A DNA stretch of 64,000 bases, taken from NCBI GenBank assembly GCA_947455705.1, contig CANGPO010000001.1, positions 87,905 to 151,904 of the forward strand, in the 5' to 3' direction. A program made the translations under genes and the position numbers. Shown piece after piece: positions 41,101 to 52,934 of the stretch (position 1 is the stretch's first letter; the number at the start of each line of letters is the position of its first letter). This DNA comes from Actinomycetota bacterium. GTDB taxonomy: Bacteria; Actinomycetota; Actinomycetes; S36-B12; CAIYMF01. The notes under the pieces are model-generated. The model saw only the letters and a list, made by a program, of their open reading frames with translations, made no database searches and was not told the DNA's origin.

Positions 41101-41172
41101 TTCACTGGGCCGTTCTCTGGGCCGTTCACTGGGCCCATCACAGAACAGATCACAGGGCCGATAACCGGCCCG
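41101..41172. repeat. Degenerate 12-bp tandem repeat (6 units) upstream of glpX
   Basis: TTCACTGGGCCG / TTCTCTGGGCCG / TTCACTGGGCCC / ATCACAGAACAG / ATCACAGGGCCG / ATAACCGGCCCG. Confidence 0.8.
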
Positions 41173-41227
41173 TCTACTACAGTGAGTACGCCACAGTGGC
41201 TTCGTCCGGCCGATAGGGAGCATCTCC

Positions 41228-42241
41228 ATGACCGAATCAACCCCCGCCCCGGAGATCCCTGACCGCAATCTGGCCCTCGAGCTCGTGCGGGTGACTGAAG
41301 CTGCGGCGATGGCGGCAGCGCGGTGGGTTGGTCGCGGAGATAAGAACGGCGCGGACGCAGCAGCAGTGAACGCGATGCGCATGCTGGTGCAGTCGGTCTC
41401 AATGCATGGAATCGTGGTGATCGGCGAGGGTGAGAAGGACGACGCCCCGATGCTGTTCAACGGCGAGGCGGTCGGCGACGGAACCGGCGCCGAAGTCGAC
41501 GTGGCGGTCGATCCGATCGATGGCACCACACTTTGTGCCAAGGGAATGCCCAACGCTCTTTCAGTTCTTGCCGTCAGCGAGCGGGGCACGATGTATGACC
41601 CATCTGCGGTGTTCTACATGGAGAAGCTGGTCACTGGACCGGAAGCCGCTAACGTCGTTGACATCGAAGCTCCCGTCGAAGACAACCTGAGCAAGATTGC
41701 CAAGGCCAAGGGCGAGCGCGTTGAAGACCTCACGGTCGTCATCTTGGATCGTCCGCGCCACGACGGCATTGTTCGAGATATTCGGGCAGCTGGAGCTCGC
41801 ATCAAGTTCATTACCGACGGAGATGTCGCCGGCGCCATCATGGCTACCCGTCACGGCACTGGCGTTGACCTGTTGCTCGGCATCGGTGGCACCCCCGAGG
41901 GCGTCATTTCCGCATGTGCAATCAAGTGTCTGGGCGGAGTCATCCAAGGCAAGTTGTGGCCACGCGACGAAGCCGAACGACAACGAGCACTGGATGCCGG
42001 GCATGACCTGACACGCGTCCTGACAACGGACGACCTTGTGACGAGCGACAACGTCTTCTTCGTAGCCACTGGTCTGACCGATGGCGAACTTCTCGAAGGC
42101 GTACGTTACGTCGGCGGCAAGGCCACCACCCACTCCATCGTCATGCGCGGTAAGAGCGGCACCATCCGAGAAGTTAAGAGTGAGCATTGGATTTCTAAGC
42201 TCAGCCAGTACGCCGCCGTGGACTTCGAACACGCAACCTAG
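41228..42241 (+). CDS. glpX: Class II fructose-1,6-bisphosphatase
   Basis: [68 protein letters not shown]. Confidence 0.95.
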   Translation: MTESTPAPEIPDRNLALELVRVTEAAAMAAARWVGRGDKNGADAAAVNAMRMLVQSVSMHGIVVIGEGEKDDAPMLFNGEAVGDGTGAEVDVAVDPIDGTTLCAKGMPNALSVLAVSERGTMYDPSAVFYMEKLVTGPEAANVVDIEAPVEDNLSKIAKAKGERVEDLTVVILDRPRHDGIVRDIRAAGARIKFITDGDVAGAIMATRHGTGVDLLLGIGGTPEGVISACAIKCLGGVIQGKLWPRDEAERQRALDAGHDLTRVLTTDDLVTSDNVFFVATGLTDGELLEGVRYVGGKATTHSIVMRGKSGTIREVKSEHWISKLSQYAAVDFEHAT

Positions 42242-42332
42242 GAACGATCACCAAGGCACGGACGTGCGCTTTGGACTCTTCATCGCCATCAGCTTGACCA
42301 GCCTTCAGCTGTCATCTCATTAGGACAGGTTC

Positions 42333-43268
42333 GTGACCAGCTCCAGCCCCACCCATACGACCGAGTACGCAATTCAACTTTCGAATGTGATGAAAACGTT
42401 CGGTGAAACTCGAGCTGTAAACGGGCTCACCCTCGACGTCCCCACTGGTATTTGCATGGGCCTGCTCGGCCCGAATGGTGCAGGTAAGTCAACGACCATG
42501 CGAATGCTTACCGGCCAAGCTCTTGCCGATAGTGGCGACATAAACGTTTTAGGACTGCCAATTCCCAAGCACAGCAAACAGGCTCGCGCTCGTATGGGAG
42601 TGGTGCCACAACGAGAGAATCTCGATGAGGAACTTACCTGCCGCCAGAACGTGGCCATTTGGTCCACGCTTTTGCGCGTACCTCGCCGCGACCGTGACCA
42701 CGCAGTTGATCGCGTCCTCGCCGCAGCCCAACTCACCGACCGCGCAGACTCCAAAGCCTCAACATTGTCCGGCGGCATGCGTCGCCGCCTTCTGATCGCG
42801 CGGTCACTCGTTCATCAACCACGTTTGGTTCTACTCGACGAACCAACAGTCGGACTTGACCCGCAAATCCGCGGTGATATTTGGACTCTCATCGACGAGT
42901 TGCGAAGTTCCGGCGTCACGGTGTTGATGTCCACTCACTACATCGAAGAAGCCGAGCGCCTTTGCGATGACGTGGCGGTTGTCTCCCATGGTCAGGTGAT
43001 CGCACAGGGTGCGCCGTCCGTTCTCGTCGCCGAGTACGCCGGGGTCGAGGCACTCGAGTGCTTCGGATCACCTGACCGCCTGGCCATGATTGAAGCCCGT
43101 TGCGAAGAACTGGGCTTCCCGAGCCGCCGGACCGGGCCAACGGTGTCGATCCTTCGTGCGGAAGCGATCCCTTTGCACGTCGTGGAAGGTTTTGGTGAGG
43201 CGATTCGTCGCCCGGCGAATCTCGAGGACGTATTCGTTCGGCTAACTGGTGAACGGCTGGAGGGTTAA
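42333..43268 (+). CDS. ABC transporter ATP-binding protein (NodI/DrrA-like)
   Basis: GLLGPNGAGKSTTMRMLTG, LSGGMRRRLLIARSL, LVLLDEPTVGLDP. Confidence 0.93.
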   Translation: MTSSSPTHTTEYAIQLSNVMKTFGETRAVNGLTLDVPTGICMGLLGPNGAGKSTTMRMLTGQALADSGDINVLGLPIPKHSKQARARMGVVPQRENLDEELTCRQNVAIWSTLLRVPRRDRDHAVDRVLAAAQLTDRADSKASTLSGGMRRRLLIARSLVHQPRLVLLDEPTVGLDPQIRGDIWTLIDELRSSGVTVLMSTHYIEEAERLCDDVAVVSHGQVIAQGAPSVLVAEYAGVEALECFGSPDRLAMIEARCEELGFPSRRTGPTVSILRAEAIPLHVVEGFGEAIRRPANLEDVFVRLTGERLEG

Positions 43269-43274
43269 AACATC

Positions 43275-44114
43275 ATGACCATCGACAACACGCCCGCGTC
43301 TTCTCCATCGTCCGCACGACCACCACTGGGCACCACTGCGACACCTCTCAAAGCCGTTGAAACCACTGCGTTCGCAGGGGTGTTCCAGCGTGAGGCGACA
43401 CTGTTTCGCCGTTCCTGGCCTGCGACCACCTTTGGCTCCATCGTTGAGCCAACGATCAACCTCATAGCATTCGGTTTCGGCCTCGGAGCACTCGTCGCAT
43501 CCGTGCAGGGGATTCCGTACATCCAGTTTGTGGGTACCGGAACCGTGGCAACCGCTGTCCTCTTCTCCAGCATTTTCGCGGGGATGTACGACACCTATGT
43601 CAAGCGCTATTACTGGAAGACCTACGACGGCATTTTGGCCACCCCCGTCGACGTACCGGAGCTCTTCATGGCCGAGGGTACGTGGATCGCCGTCAAGGCT
43701 GGGATCTTCGGATGTGCACCACTCTTGATCGCCATGCTGTTCGGATTACCTCCCTCATGGGGCATGCTGGCGATTCCGTTCATCTGTTTCCTAACCGGGC
43801 TTGGTTTTGCCTTCATGGGGCAATGGTTCAGCGCGATCGTTCCCAGCATGGACGCGTTCACCTACGTTCAAAGTGCGCTGGTCACCCCGCTGTTTCTGTT
43901 AGCAGGGATCTACTTTCCTCTGAGCAACCTTCCGCAATGGGTGCAGTCCCTAGCCCTGGCCAATCCGCTCTACCACTGCGTCAATTTGGTCCGCGATGCC
44001 GTCTTCGGATGGCAACCAGCCGCAGATGTGGGCCATGTAGCCGCACTGGCCGTGTTCGCTGCACTGATGTGCGCACTCTCGGTACGTGCTCTTCGTCGCA
44101 AATTGATCGATTGA
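43275..44114 (+). CDS. ABC-2 type transporter permease (NodJ-like)
   Basis: Six-TM ABC-2 profile (SFLFLLAGIYFPLSNLPQWVQSLALANPLYHCVNLVRDAVFG-like region); follows the ATPase gene by 6 nt. Confidence 0.9.
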   Translation: MTIDNTPASSPSSARPPLGTTATPLKAVETTAFAGVFQREATLFRRSWPATTFGSIVEPTINLIAFGFGLGALVASVQGIPYIQFVGTGTVATAVLFSSIFAGMYDTYVKRYYWKTYDGILATPVDVPELFMAEGTWIAVKAGIFGCAPLLIAMLFGLPPSWGMLAIPFICFLTGLGFAFMGQWFSAIVPSMDAFTYVQSALVTPLFLLAGIYFPLSNLPQWVQSLALANPLYHCVNLVRDAVFGWQPAADVGHVAALAVFAALMCALSVRALRRKLID

Positions 44115-44161
44115 CCTCGTTCAATCGGTGCACCGCACGGTCAAGGGCCTAGGCTGGCGAT

Positions 44162-45826
44162 ATGGCTGAGTTCGACTATTCCCAGATGCTTCCCATCGGT
44201 CCCGATGAGACCCCGTATCGGTTACTCACCACCGAGGGTGTCGACACCATTGAGGTAGCTGGCAGAACCTTCTTGACGGTCGAGCCCGAGGTGCTTCGCG
44301 CATTGACCGAGACCGCGATCCACGACATGGAGCATTTTCTGCGTCCCGGTCACCTGGCTCAACTTCGCGCGATCCTCGATGATCCCGAGGCATCTCCGAA
44401 CGATCGGTTCGTCGCCCTTGACCTACTGCGTAACGTCAACATCTCGGCCGGTGGCGTTCTCCCCATGTGTCAAGACACCGGAACGGTGATCGTCATGGGA
44501 AAGCGTGGACAGCATGTCTTAACTCCCGGCGACGACGAGCGAGCGATTAGCCGCGGTGTGTACGACGCCTTCACGCGGCTCAACCTGCGTTACTCCCAAC
44601 TGGCCCCCATCACGATGTGGGAGGAGAAGAACACCGGCACTAACCTGCCTGCCCAAATCGAGCTATATGCCGACACCGAGCCGGGCCACGAGGGTACGTA
44701 CAAGTTCCTCTTTATGGCCAAGGGTGGGGGTTCTGCCAACAAAAGCCTGCTCTACCAGCAGACCAAGGCTGTCCTTAATCCCACGGCGATGCGTGCCTTT
44801 CTCGACGAGAACCTTCGAACGATTGGCACCTCTGCGTGCCCGCCTTATCACCTAGCGATCGTCGTCGGTGGTACCAGTGCGGAGTTTGCGCTGAAGACGG
44901 CAAAGTACGCCAGTGCTCGCTACCTCGACTCACTCCCCACGTCAGGCTCACCAAGTGGTCACGCCTTCCGAGATCTTGAGATGGAAGCCGAAGTCCTACA
45001 GATGACAAGGGATTTCGGGATCGGGGCGCAGTTTGGCGGTAAGTACTTCTGTCACGATGTGCGCGTGATCCGTCTCCCTCGTCACGGCGCGTCATGTCCA
45101 GTCGCGATCGCGGTTAGCTGTTCTGCTGACCGCCAAGTCATGGCCAAGGTCACCAGCGAGGGTGTCTTTTTAGAGCAGCTCGAAACCGATCCGGCCCGAT
45201 TCCTGCCAGAGGTTACCGATACCCATCTTGACGACGACGTCGTGCATATTGATCTATCTCGACCGATGAGTGAGATCCGCGCCGAGTTATCGCGCTATCC
45301 GGTGAAGACTCGACTCTCGCTGTCCGGACCGCTTGTTGTGGCTCGAGATATTGCCCATGCGCGGATCAAAGAGTTGCTCGACGCAGGCCAGCCGATGCCG
45401 TCGTACCTGCGCGACCACGCGGTCTACTACGCCGGCCCAGCCAAAACCCCCGAGGGTATGGTCTCCGGATCGTTCGGTCCGACTACCGCGGGTCGGATGG
45501 ATTCGTATGTGGATCAGTTCCAAAAGGCCGGCGGGTCGATGATCATGCTCGCGAAAGGCAATCGGAGCAAGGCCGTCACTCAAGCGTGCCAAGACAACGG
45601 CGGCTTCTATCTCGGGTCGATCGGCGGCCCGGCGGCGCGTCTCGCACAGGATTGCATCAAGCATGTCGAGGTAATCGACCATCCGGAAAATGGCATGGAA
45701 GCAGTCTGGAAGATCGAGGTGGAGAACTTCCCGGCCTTCATCGTCGTTGACGACAAGGGCAACGACTTCTTCGCCGAAACACTGCGCCCAATCGCCACCA
45801 CGATTCGGGTTCGATCCGCGGAGTAG
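44162..45826 (+). CDS. Class I (Fe-S) fumarate hydratase
   Basis: [88 protein letters not shown]. Confidence 0.95.
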   Translation: MAEFDYSQMLPIGPDETPYRLLTTEGVDTIEVAGRTFLTVEPEVLRALTETAIHDMEHFLRPGHLAQLRAILDDPEASPNDRFVALDLLRNVNISAGGVLPMCQDTGTVIVMGKRGQHVLTPGDDERAISRGVYDAFTRLNLRYSQLAPITMWEEKNTGTNLPAQIELYADTEPGHEGTYKFLFMAKGGGSANKSLLYQQTKAVLNPTAMRAFLDENLRTIGTSACPPYHLAIVVGGTSAEFALKTAKYASARYLDSLPTSGSPSGHAFRDLEMEAEVLQMTRDFGIGAQFGGKYFCHDVRVIRLPRHGASCPVAIAVSCSADRQVMAKVTSEGVFLEQLETDPARFLPEVTDTHLDDDVVHIDLSRPMSEIRAELSRYPVKTRLSLSGPLVVARDIAHARIKELLDAGQPMPSYLRDHAVYYAGPAKTPEGMVSGSFGPTTAGRMDSYVDQFQKAGGSMIMLAKGNRSKAVTQACQDNGGFYLGSIGGPAARLAQDCIKHVEVIDHPENGMEAVWKIEVENFPAFIVVDDKGNDFFAETLRPIATTIRVRSAE

Positions 45827-45953
45827 CTCGGTCGACATGAACGGTGCGCGTCTAGTGATCAAATTCTTTCGCGAATAACGGTCAAAGTGCAGGACAGAAG
45901 CCTTTACTACCTCTAGCGTCGATGTGGCAGTCCCCCTCGTGTCAGGAGCATCC

Positions 45954-46544
45954 ATGTCGAACACCGTCAGCACCGGCAAGACCAATGGCCTTACCAGTTG
46001 GGATCTGGCCCGCGTATTGCGCAGCGTTGCTAGCGGCGCTGTCCTTATGCAGGCCGCCTACTTCCTGGTGGTGGCCTTTGACAACATCACCAATCCGCAA
46101 AGCAACTGGGTTTTCGTTCAAGGTGTGCTGTCTCTTGACGGCGTCTTCGACAACAGCGGTTTCGAGTGGCGGGCCATCAACGCGAACTGGTTCCACGTGT
46201 TGGCCTACATCGGACTCATCGCCATGGAGACCCTCACGGGGGTTCTGCTCACCTGGGCAGGTGTGGTTGGCCTCAAGAACGCGACGAACCGCACGGGCTG
46301 GGGTAACGCCCAGCGCCTGACGATGCTGGGCGTTACGACGGGCCTGTTGGTGTTCTTCTTCGGCTTCATCACCGTTGGCGGCAACTGGTTCGTCATGTAC
46401 CTGAACAGCAAGTGGAACGGCCTTGACCCCGCATTCCAGAACACCACGACCACGTTCCTCACCGCATTACTCGTGCTCGGTGTTCTGATCTTCGATCGCT
46501 TCGACGCATTCTCAGATCGGCTCAGTCTCAGCTCGAACGACTAG
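45954..46544 (+). CDS. DUF2165-like small integral membrane protein
   Basis: Multi-TM with [32 protein letters not shown]; start at MSNTVSTG. Confidence 0.78.
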   Translation: MSNTVSTGKTNGLTSWDLARVLRSVASGAVLMQAAYFLVVAFDNITNPQSNWVFVQGVLSLDGVFDNSGFEWRAINANWFHVLAYIGLIAMETLTGVLLTWAGVVGLKNATNRTGWGNAQRLTMLGVTTGLLVFFFGFITVGGNWFVMYLNSKWNGLDPAFQNTTTTFLTALLVLGVLIFDRFDAFSDRLSLSSND

Positions 46545-47947
46545 ACGGGCAGATCTTCAAGCATCTCGGTGACAAGCGCTGCGATAGGGCTTCGCTCACT
46601 TCGAGTAAGGGTCACATGCGCGAACAGCGGGTGACCGCGCAACTTCTCCACTACGGCCACAACTCCGTCGTGGCGACCTACCCGAAGGTTGTCTCGCTGC
46701 GCGACATCGTGAGTAAGGACAACCCGCGAGTCACGACCGATCCGAGAGAGCACAGTCAAGAGAACGTTTCGTTCGAGCGACTGAGCCTCGTCAACGATGA
46801 CGAATGCGTCATGTAGCGAACGACCGCGGATGTGCGTCAACGGCAACACCTCGAGCATGCCGCGATCAACAATTTCCTCAACGACTTCTTGGGTTGTCAA
46901 TGCGCTGAGCGTGTCAAAGACTGCCTGTCCCCAGGGCGACATCTTTTCGGATTCACTGCCAGGCAGGTAACCAAGTTCTTGCCCGCCCACCGCATAAAGC
47001 GGCCTAAAGACCATCACCTTGCGATGCTGACGACGTTCCAAAACTGCCTCGAGCCCAGCGCATAGGGCCAGTGCCGACTTGCCGGTTCCGGCCCGACCGC
47101 CAACGGAGACGATGCCGACCTCCGGATCGAGGAGCAGATCAAGGGCAACCCGTTGCTCGGCACTGCGACCGTGCAGACCGAATGCTTCGCGATCACCTCG
47201 CACGAGGCGAATCTGCTTATCCGGTGTCACGCGGGCTAATGCACTGCCTCGTTCAGAAACCAGCACCACACCGGTGTGACAGGGTAAGTCACGCGCCTCA
47301 TCGAGATCGATACGCTCCTGTTCATAAAGGCGGTCAACATCCGCCCCCGCCACATCGAGTTCAACCATGCCGGTGTATCCCGTCTCGACGACGAGTTCGG
47401 CACGATACTCCTGGGCGGTGAGGCCAACCGATGACGCCTTGACGCGCATCGGCAAATCCTTTGATACCAGCACAACATCGCAACCTTCGGCCGCGAGATT
47501 TCGCGCCACCGCAAGGATTCTGGTGTCGTTGTCACCGAGTTGGAATCCACTGGGCAGGATGGACGCGTCGGTGTGATTGAGCTCAACACGCAACGTTCCA
47601 CCGGACGAACCAACTGCCATCGGCTGATCCAAGCGACCATGTGTCACCCGCATATCGTCGAGATAGCGCAGTGCCTGCCGCGCGAAGTATCCGAGTTCAG
47701 GATGCGAACGTTTAGCTTCGAGTTCGACGATGACTACTACTGGGATGACAACCTCATGTTCGTCGAAACGCAGAACCGCATGGGGATCAGACAGCAGAAC
47801 CGAGGTATCAAGCACGTACGTGCGAACATCGGACCGGGTAGCAGAACGTCGGCTGGGCACAATGCCTCCCTGATGCTCGGGTCGGCCGGGCGCCGCCCGA
47901 ATACCTACGACGCTATGCCCGATCCCCCATAGGTTTTGCGACGCCAC
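46541..47947 (-). CDS. PIN domain-PhoH family ATPase (PhoH2-like)
   Basis: PIN domain [19 protein letters not shown]...[10 protein letters not shown]; PhoH Walker [39 protein letters not shown]. Confidence 0.92.
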   Translation of the reverse strand: MASQNLWGIGHSVVGIRAAPGRPEHQGGIVPSRRSATRSDVRTYVLDTSVLLSDPHAVLRFDEHEVVIPVVVIVELEAKRSHPELGYFARQALRYLDDMRVTHGRLDQPMAVGSSGGTLRVELNHTDASILPSGFQLGDNDTRILAVARNLAAEGCDVVLVSKDLPMRVKASSVGLTAQEYRAELVVETGYTGMVELDVAGADVDRLYEQERIDLDEARDLPCHTGVVLVSERGSALARVTPDKQIRLVRGDREAFGLHGRSAEQRVALDLLLDPEVGIVSVGGRAGTGKSALALCAGLEAVLERRQHRKVMVFRPLYAVGGQELGYLPGSESEKMSPWGQAVFDTLSALTTQEVVEEIVDRGMLEVLPLTHIRGRSLHDAFVIVDEAQSLERNVLLTVLSRIGRDSRVVLTHDVAQRDNLRVGRHDGVVAVVEKLRGHPLFAHVTLTRSERSPIAALVTEMLEDLPV

Positions 47948-48004
47948 GCCGAGACAAAAGGGTGACGCGGAGGTGAACTTCTGGCGCAGTAATTACTGTG
48001 AGTA

Positions 48005-48766
48005 TCAGGAGCCGAAACGGCGGCCGCGTGCGTCATAACTGCGAAGTGCACGTAGGAAATCCACCTTGCGGAAATCCGGCCAATAGGCTTCACAGAAGTA
48101 AAATTCTGAGTGGGCGCTCTGCCATAGCAAAAAGCCTGAAAGCCGCTGTTCACCAGAGGTGCGAATCACTAGATCTGGATCAGGCTGCCCGGCGGTGTAC
48201 AAATGTTCAGCGATATGTTCAACATCGAGCACGGCGGCCAGATCGTCCAGAGTGGTTCCCTTGGTGGCGTGATCTGCTAGCAGTGCGCGCACGGCGTCAA
48301 CGACCTCACGGCGTCCCCCGTAGCCCACCGCGATATTCACCATCAAGCCATCTGCACTGTGGGTGTCGCTTTGCGCCTTCTTGAGAGCGGCTGCGGTGTG
48401 CGTCGGAAGTAAGTCGAGTGCACCTACCGGATTGATCCGCCACCGACCAGTTGCTGCAAGGTCGGTAACTGTCTTCTCGATAATGGCGAGCAGCGGCTCG
48501 AGTTCGCCCTGGGCGCGCGCGAGGTTGTCCGTGGAAAGTAACCACAACGTGACAACCTCGACCCCCACTTCCTCACACCACGTAAGGAATTCAGTGATCT
48601 TGTCGGCCCCAGCCTTGTGGCCATGGGCCGTTGAACTTCCCTGCGTGGCCGCCCACCTGCGATTACCGTCCAGAATGACGCCAACATGATGGGGCGTTCG
48701 TTCGCGATTAAGTGACGAGGTGAGTTGGCGTTCGTACACGCTGTAGATGAGGTCTCGGACGCCCAT
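48005..48766 (-). CDS. cis-Isoprenyl diphosphate synthase (UppS family)
   Basis: HVGVILDGNRRWA, LWLLSTDNLAR, VNIAVGYGGRREVVDA, PDLVIRTSGEQRLSGFLLWQSAHSEFYF. Confidence 0.94.
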   Translation of the reverse strand: MGVRDLIYSVYERQLTSSLNRERTPHHVGVILDGNRRWAATQGSSTAHGHKAGADKITEFLTWCEEVGVEVVTLWLLSTDNLARAQGELEPLLAIIEKTVTDLAATGRWRINPVGALDLLPTHTAAALKKAQSDTHSADGLMVNIAVGYGGRREVVDAVRALLADHATKGTTLDDLAAVLDVEHIAEHLYTAGQPDPDLVIRTSGEQRLSGFLLWQSAHSEFYFCEAYWPDFRKVDFLRALRSYDARGRRFGS

Positions 48767-48892
48767 TACTACGCCAACCTCCCCTACCGACAGTCACGTA
48801 TCAGCGATAGCGGATGCGGAATCCGCCATCAGTGAGACTACCCGCCCGATGGGCTGGCTGTCCCTCACCTCATCAACCTTGCGGTCATCGCG

Positions 48893-50923
48893 TTACCCCA
48901 GAAGTTGGTCTCCCAGTACCTCGGGAACGGTGGTCGGAGCGTGGCAGGCAAACTGCCGACACATGTATGCCGTAGGTACCGAATCCTGGGCCACCTTGCC
49001 GCTAAGCAGCGGATGTTCATCGCCCGGCTCACCCTTGAGAACAACCAGCCCTGGGGCTGCACTGCTAATCGCGACCTTCCACAACGCCATTGTTCGTGGG
49101 TCAGAGGCCGACCCCACGATGGCAACCTCGCGCGGGCCATCGAGCCACGCTGTGAGCACTGCCAGACCCCATCCCGCGAAACGAGGATGCTCAGCCCCCA
49201 GCGGGGCCAACGGTGCCAGGGCAGATTCTGCAATCTGGCGATACTCGTCAGAATTCGTCAACGCCGCATACGTCAGCAAGGCTCCGGCAGCGGCCGCCCA
49301 GCCCGATGGAGTGGCGTTGTCGGTCGGGTCCGAAGGACGCATGACAAGTGCTTCAGCCGACGAAGCTGTGTCGTAGAAACCGCCGGTGGCCGGATCACGA
49401 AACTCACTCACGATCACATCAAGAATGCCCTTGGCGCGATCGAGCCAGATGTGGTCACCGCAATACTGGTGAAGGACCAGAAACCCATCGGCGACGCATG
49501 CGTAATCTTCCAGCACTCCGACATTCTTGCCGCGAACTCCGTCTTTAGACGTTCGACTCAATCTGCCATCGACGAGGTGAACATCGACGAGCAGTTGCGC
49601 AGCTTCGATAGCAGCGCGCATCCACGTCGGTTCACCGCACAGCTCGGCGGCTTCAACCAACGCAGCGATGGCAAGGCCATTCCACGCGGCGACGATTTTG
49701 TCATCGCGCCCTGGTTGCGGACGCTGCGCGCGCACTGAGCGCAGAGCCGAACACACCCGTTCCCAACGCGCATCATCATCTGGATCGGTCGAAAGCGTGA
49801 GCACCGATGTTCCGTGCTCGAAGGTCCCTGCCGGTGTCACATTGAAAAGTTCTGCCGCCCAGACCCCGTCATCGTGACCGAGCACACCGATTAATTCCTG
49901 CGGCGTCCACACGTAGGTCAATCCTTCGTGGCCATCGGTATCTGCGTCGAGCGAGGAAATGAAACCACCTTCCGCTGAGCGCAGATCAGCAAGAAGAAAA
50001 CCCGCTGTTTCACGAACTACTTTGAGCGCCAGAGGATTTCGCGTATCTCGCCACCAATGCAGATAAACCCGTAGCAGCAACGCATTGTCGTAAAGCATCT
50101 TTTCAAAGTGCGGGATCACCCACTGTGCATCAACGCTATAGCGAGCAAATCCACCGGCCAGTTGGTCGTACATGCCGCCGCGGGCCATGGCCTCACAGGT
50201 GCCGTCGATCATGGCACCTGCCCGTGGATCATCGTTTAATGCGCGATAACGAAGGAGGAACTCTAAAACCATCGAGGGAGGAAACTTCGGTGCGCCGCCG
50301 AAACCGCCAGTCGATGAATCATAGATTCGCGCAAGTCCATCAACTGCGCGAACGACAGTGTCACGAACGACTGAATCATTGAGCGGGTCAGCTGGCGAGA
50401 TAGCGGATCTTTCAGCCAACGTTGCGGTGATCCGCGCCGCAGCCCCTTCCAACCGATCTCGCTCGTTCCGCCAGCCTTGGTTGATCGCTTCTAAAAGTTG
50501 CCCGAATGACGGCAACCCACGGTGCGGGGTCGGCGGGAAGTAGGTACCCGCGTAGAACGGTTCACCGCTAGAGGTGACAAACACTGTCATCGGCCATCCC
50601 CCATGTCCGGTCAAGGCCTGGGTCGCGGTCATGTAGACAGCGTCGACATCCGGCCGCTCCTCGCGGTCCACCTTCACCGAGACAAAGTTCTCGTTGAGAT
50701 ACGCAGCAATCTGCTCATCTTCAAAGGATTCATGGGCCATGACGTGGCACCAATGGCAGGCGGCGTATCCAACCGAAATGAACAGCGGAACGTCGCGACG
50801 GCGAGCTTCGGCAAACGCATCGGGTCCCCATTCCCACCAGTCAACCGGATTATCGGCATGTTGAAGTAGGTACGGTGAGGTAGCTGTTGTCAGACGATTA
50901 ACCACCTCAACATCTTGGCGCAC
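48893..50923 (-). CDS. Thioredoxin-domain protein of YyaL/SSP411 (DUF255) family
   Basis: [54 protein letters not shown], six-hairpin C-terminal region. Confidence 0.93.
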   Translation of the reverse strand: MRQDVEVVNRLTTATSPYLLQHADNPVDWWEWGPDAFAEARRRDVPLFISVGYAACHWCHVMAHESFEDEQIAAYLNENFVSVKVDREERPDVDAVYMTATQALTGHGGWPMTVFVTSSGEPFYAGTYFPPTPHRGLPSFGQLLEAINQGWRNERDRLEGAAARITATLAERSAISPADPLNDSVVRDTVVRAVDGLARIYDSSTGGFGGAPKFPPSMVLEFLLRYRALNDDPRAGAMIDGTCEAMARGGMYDQLAGGFARYSVDAQWVIPHFEKMLYDNALLLRVYLHWWRDTRNPLALKVVRETAGFLLADLRSAEGGFISSLDADTDGHEGLTYVWTPQELIGVLGHDDGVWAAELFNVTPAGTFEHGTSVLTLSTDPDDDARWERVCSALRSVRAQRPQPGRDDKIVAAWNGLAIAALVEAAELCGEPTWMRAAIEAAQLLVDVHLVDGRLSRTSKDGVRGKNVGVLEDYACVADGFLVLHQYCGDHIWLDRAKGILDVIVSEFRDPATGGFYDTASSAEALVMRPSDPTDNATPSGWAAAAGALLTYAALTNSDEYRQIAESALAPLAPLGAEHPRFAGWGLAVLTAWLDGPREVAIVGSASDPRTMALWKVAISSAAPGLVVLKGEPGDEHPLLSGKVAQDSVPTAYMCRQFACHAPTTVPEVLGDQLLG

Positions 50924-51024
50924 ACGGGCGCCGACTCACACGTCGGTACACGTGGAAGACACGACACTTTTCTGATCGACCTCACCTGAGCCATCAATCG
51001 TGTTGATCAAGGCACGATGGATGA

Positions 51025-52251
51025 ATGGATAGTCATCTGACAACGGGACGAACATCCTCGCCAACCTCAGAGCAAATCTCCGAGAGCATCCCCACCGGCT
51101 TACGAACCGTCGCTGGATACACCTGGCGACTCTTGATCGTGCTGGCCGGGATTGCGGTTGTTCTCTCGGGACTTAACACGCTGTTCCCTGTCGCCGCAGC
51201 GTTGTTCTTCGCGCTGTTGGTAACCGCATGGACGGGTCCGGTGATGCGTCTATTTGAGCGCGTGTTGCCCAAGGTCGTGTCGATGATCTTGGCTCTGATC
51301 GTCATTGCGGCCGGCGTCTTTGCCATCTTGACCGTCGTTATTCGCGCGACGATTAACGAGGGCGCGAATCTCGCCAATGCGATGACGGTGGGTTTCGAAC
51401 AAATCCGGATTTGGCTCACGACGGGACCACTGAAACTGTCCACCGATCAGTTTCAAAACCTGATCGATCAGATCAAGTCGTTCGGACAGGCCATCGCTAA
51501 GGATTTGGCTGGGAATGTGTTCGGGGCCGTTAGTTCCCTAGGCACTCTCATCATCGCGAGTTCGGTGTTCCTTTTTGGCGTCATCTTCTTCCTCATGACT
51601 CCGGACAAAATCTGGAACTGGCTGTTGAGTTGGTTTCCGAGCAAATCACGCACGTTCGTCGACACCTCTGGACGGATCTTTTGGGAGTCGGTTGCCGGGT
51701 ACACCCGTGGCATTGTCGTAATCGCACTGTTGGATGCAATCTTGGTGTATATCGGGTTGCTCGTCCTACGCGTACCCCTTGCCCCCGCTCTTGCCGCGGT
51801 GGTGTTCCTGGGCGCATTCATCCCGGTCATTGGTGCACCCTTCGCAACGTTCTTCGCGGCCGTGGTGGCACTGGCCGAATGTGGCCCAACCACTGCACTG
51901 CTGGTGATCTTGTTGACGATCGCTGTCGGCTCATTCGACGGAGATGTCCTGCAGCCGTTGGTGATGGGTAAGGCTGTCAACCTACATCCGCTTGCGATCG
52001 TCGTTGCCATCGCAGCCGGTGGCATAACTCTGGGTATTCTCGGCGCACTCGTTGCAGTGCCTCTTGCTGGTGGCTTCTACGGCATCGCGAAGTACGCCAC
52101 GGGGCGCGACCCAGAGCACCCCCTACCTACCGAAACAATGACCACGCAAGCCGCACGCCAACCGGGAATTGCCGACGCGGAACACGGTCAACCTGCACCA
52201 GCGAGTAGCTCAACTGACGCTGATGCTGAAGATCCCGGACTGAGCCGGTAG
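51025..52251 (+). CDS. AI-2E family transporter
   Basis: Eight-TM pattern with AAVVFLGAFIPVIGAPFATFFAAVVAL and DGDVLQPLVMGKAVNLHPLAIVVAIAAGG. Confidence 0.88.
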   Translation: MDSHLTTGRTSSPTSEQISESIPTGLRTVAGYTWRLLIVLAGIAVVLSGLNTLFPVAAALFFALLVTAWTGPVMRLFERVLPKVVSMILALIVIAAGVFAILTVVIRATINEGANLANAMTVGFEQIRIWLTTGPLKLSTDQFQNLIDQIKSFGQAIAKDLAGNVFGAVSSLGTLIIASSVFLFGVIFFLMTPDKIWNWLLSWFPSKSRTFVDTSGRIFWESVAGYTRGIVVIALLDAILVYIGLLVLRVPLAPALAAVVFLGAFIPVIGAPFATFFAAVVALAECGPTTALLVILLTIAVGSFDGDVLQPLVMGKAVNLHPLAIVVAIAAGGITLGILGALVAVPLAGGFYGIAKYATGRDPEHPLPTETMTTQAARQPGIADAEHGQPAPASSSTDADAEDPGLSR

Positions 52252-52388
52252 CGCAGTTCCAGCAAGGACCGGGCGAGCCTGCTGACGGATTGAGTATCCT
52301 GAAAAGGATCGAGCGTTACTTACCAACCGGACGAGCCAACCATCCGATCCACCACGCGTGAAGATCCCGATTCACAGGAGTCCACATC

Positions 52389-52868
52389 ATGCTTAGCAAA
52401 GATTCTTTCACCGACGCCGAATGGGCAAAGGCCATTGCCCTGCCGGGCCTTGTGATGGGTGCTGCCGCTCTGGCCGACGGTCGCAAACTCGTCAGCACCG
52501 TGCGCGAAGTTGTTGCCGGTAACGAGGCGTTTAAGGCTACCGCGGCCAAGTACCCAGACAATGCCCTGGTAACCGCATTCGTGGCCGAAGGTCAATCCAC
52601 GAACATGACGGTCGCAGATGAGAACGCCCCAAAGCCACGCAACATGGCTGAGGCCGTCGAGCTCATTTCTTCTCAGATTGGCCAGATCATCGCCACCATC
52701 AAGGAAAAGGCCACGCCCGAGGAGTTCGCAGCTGTCCGCGACGTACTCATGGCAGCCGCTCACGCCGTTGTCGAGCGGACCGGAAGTGGCGCTTTGGGTT
52801 TCGGCGGCGAGCAGGTTGATGAGGGCGAGCGTGCATTCATGGATCAGCTCGATACCCTCCTGAGCTAA
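52389..52868 (+). CDS. Conserved hypothetical protein (159 aa)
   Basis: Clean ORF MLSKDSFTDAEWAKAIALPGLVMGAAALADGRK..., followed by a strong terminator; helical composition, no recognised domain. Confidence 0.75.
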   Translation: MLSKDSFTDAEWAKAIALPGLVMGAAALADGRKLVSTVREVVAGNEAFKATAAKYPDNALVTAFVAEGQSTNMTVADENAPKPRNMAEAVELISSQIGQIIATIKEKATPEEFAAVRDVLMAAAHAVVERTGSGALGFGGEQVDEGERAFMDQLDTLLS

Positions 52869-52882
52869 CGCATATCGCTCGA

Positions 52883-52929
52883 GAATGCCGTGCCCGCATT
52901 GTGCATCACGCAGGCACGGCGTTCTTTTT
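52883..52929. terminator. Rho-independent terminator
   Basis: GAATGCCGTGCC cgcattgtgcatcacgca GGCACGGCGTTC TTTTT, 12-bp stem with one G-T pair. Confidence 0.9.
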
Positions 52930-52934
52930 CACGT

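Noticed and set aside
40543-41262. 239-aa plus-strand ORF with FTGPFSGPFTGP repeat
   Set aside because: Mostly antisense to the DUF4245-like gene and overlaps the glpX start; repeat explained by 12-bp tandem array in non-coding DNA.
41561-42232. 223-aa minus-strand ORF
   Set aside because: Antisense to glpX.
48905-49738. 277-aa plus-strand ORF
   Set aside because: Antisense to the YyaL-like gene.
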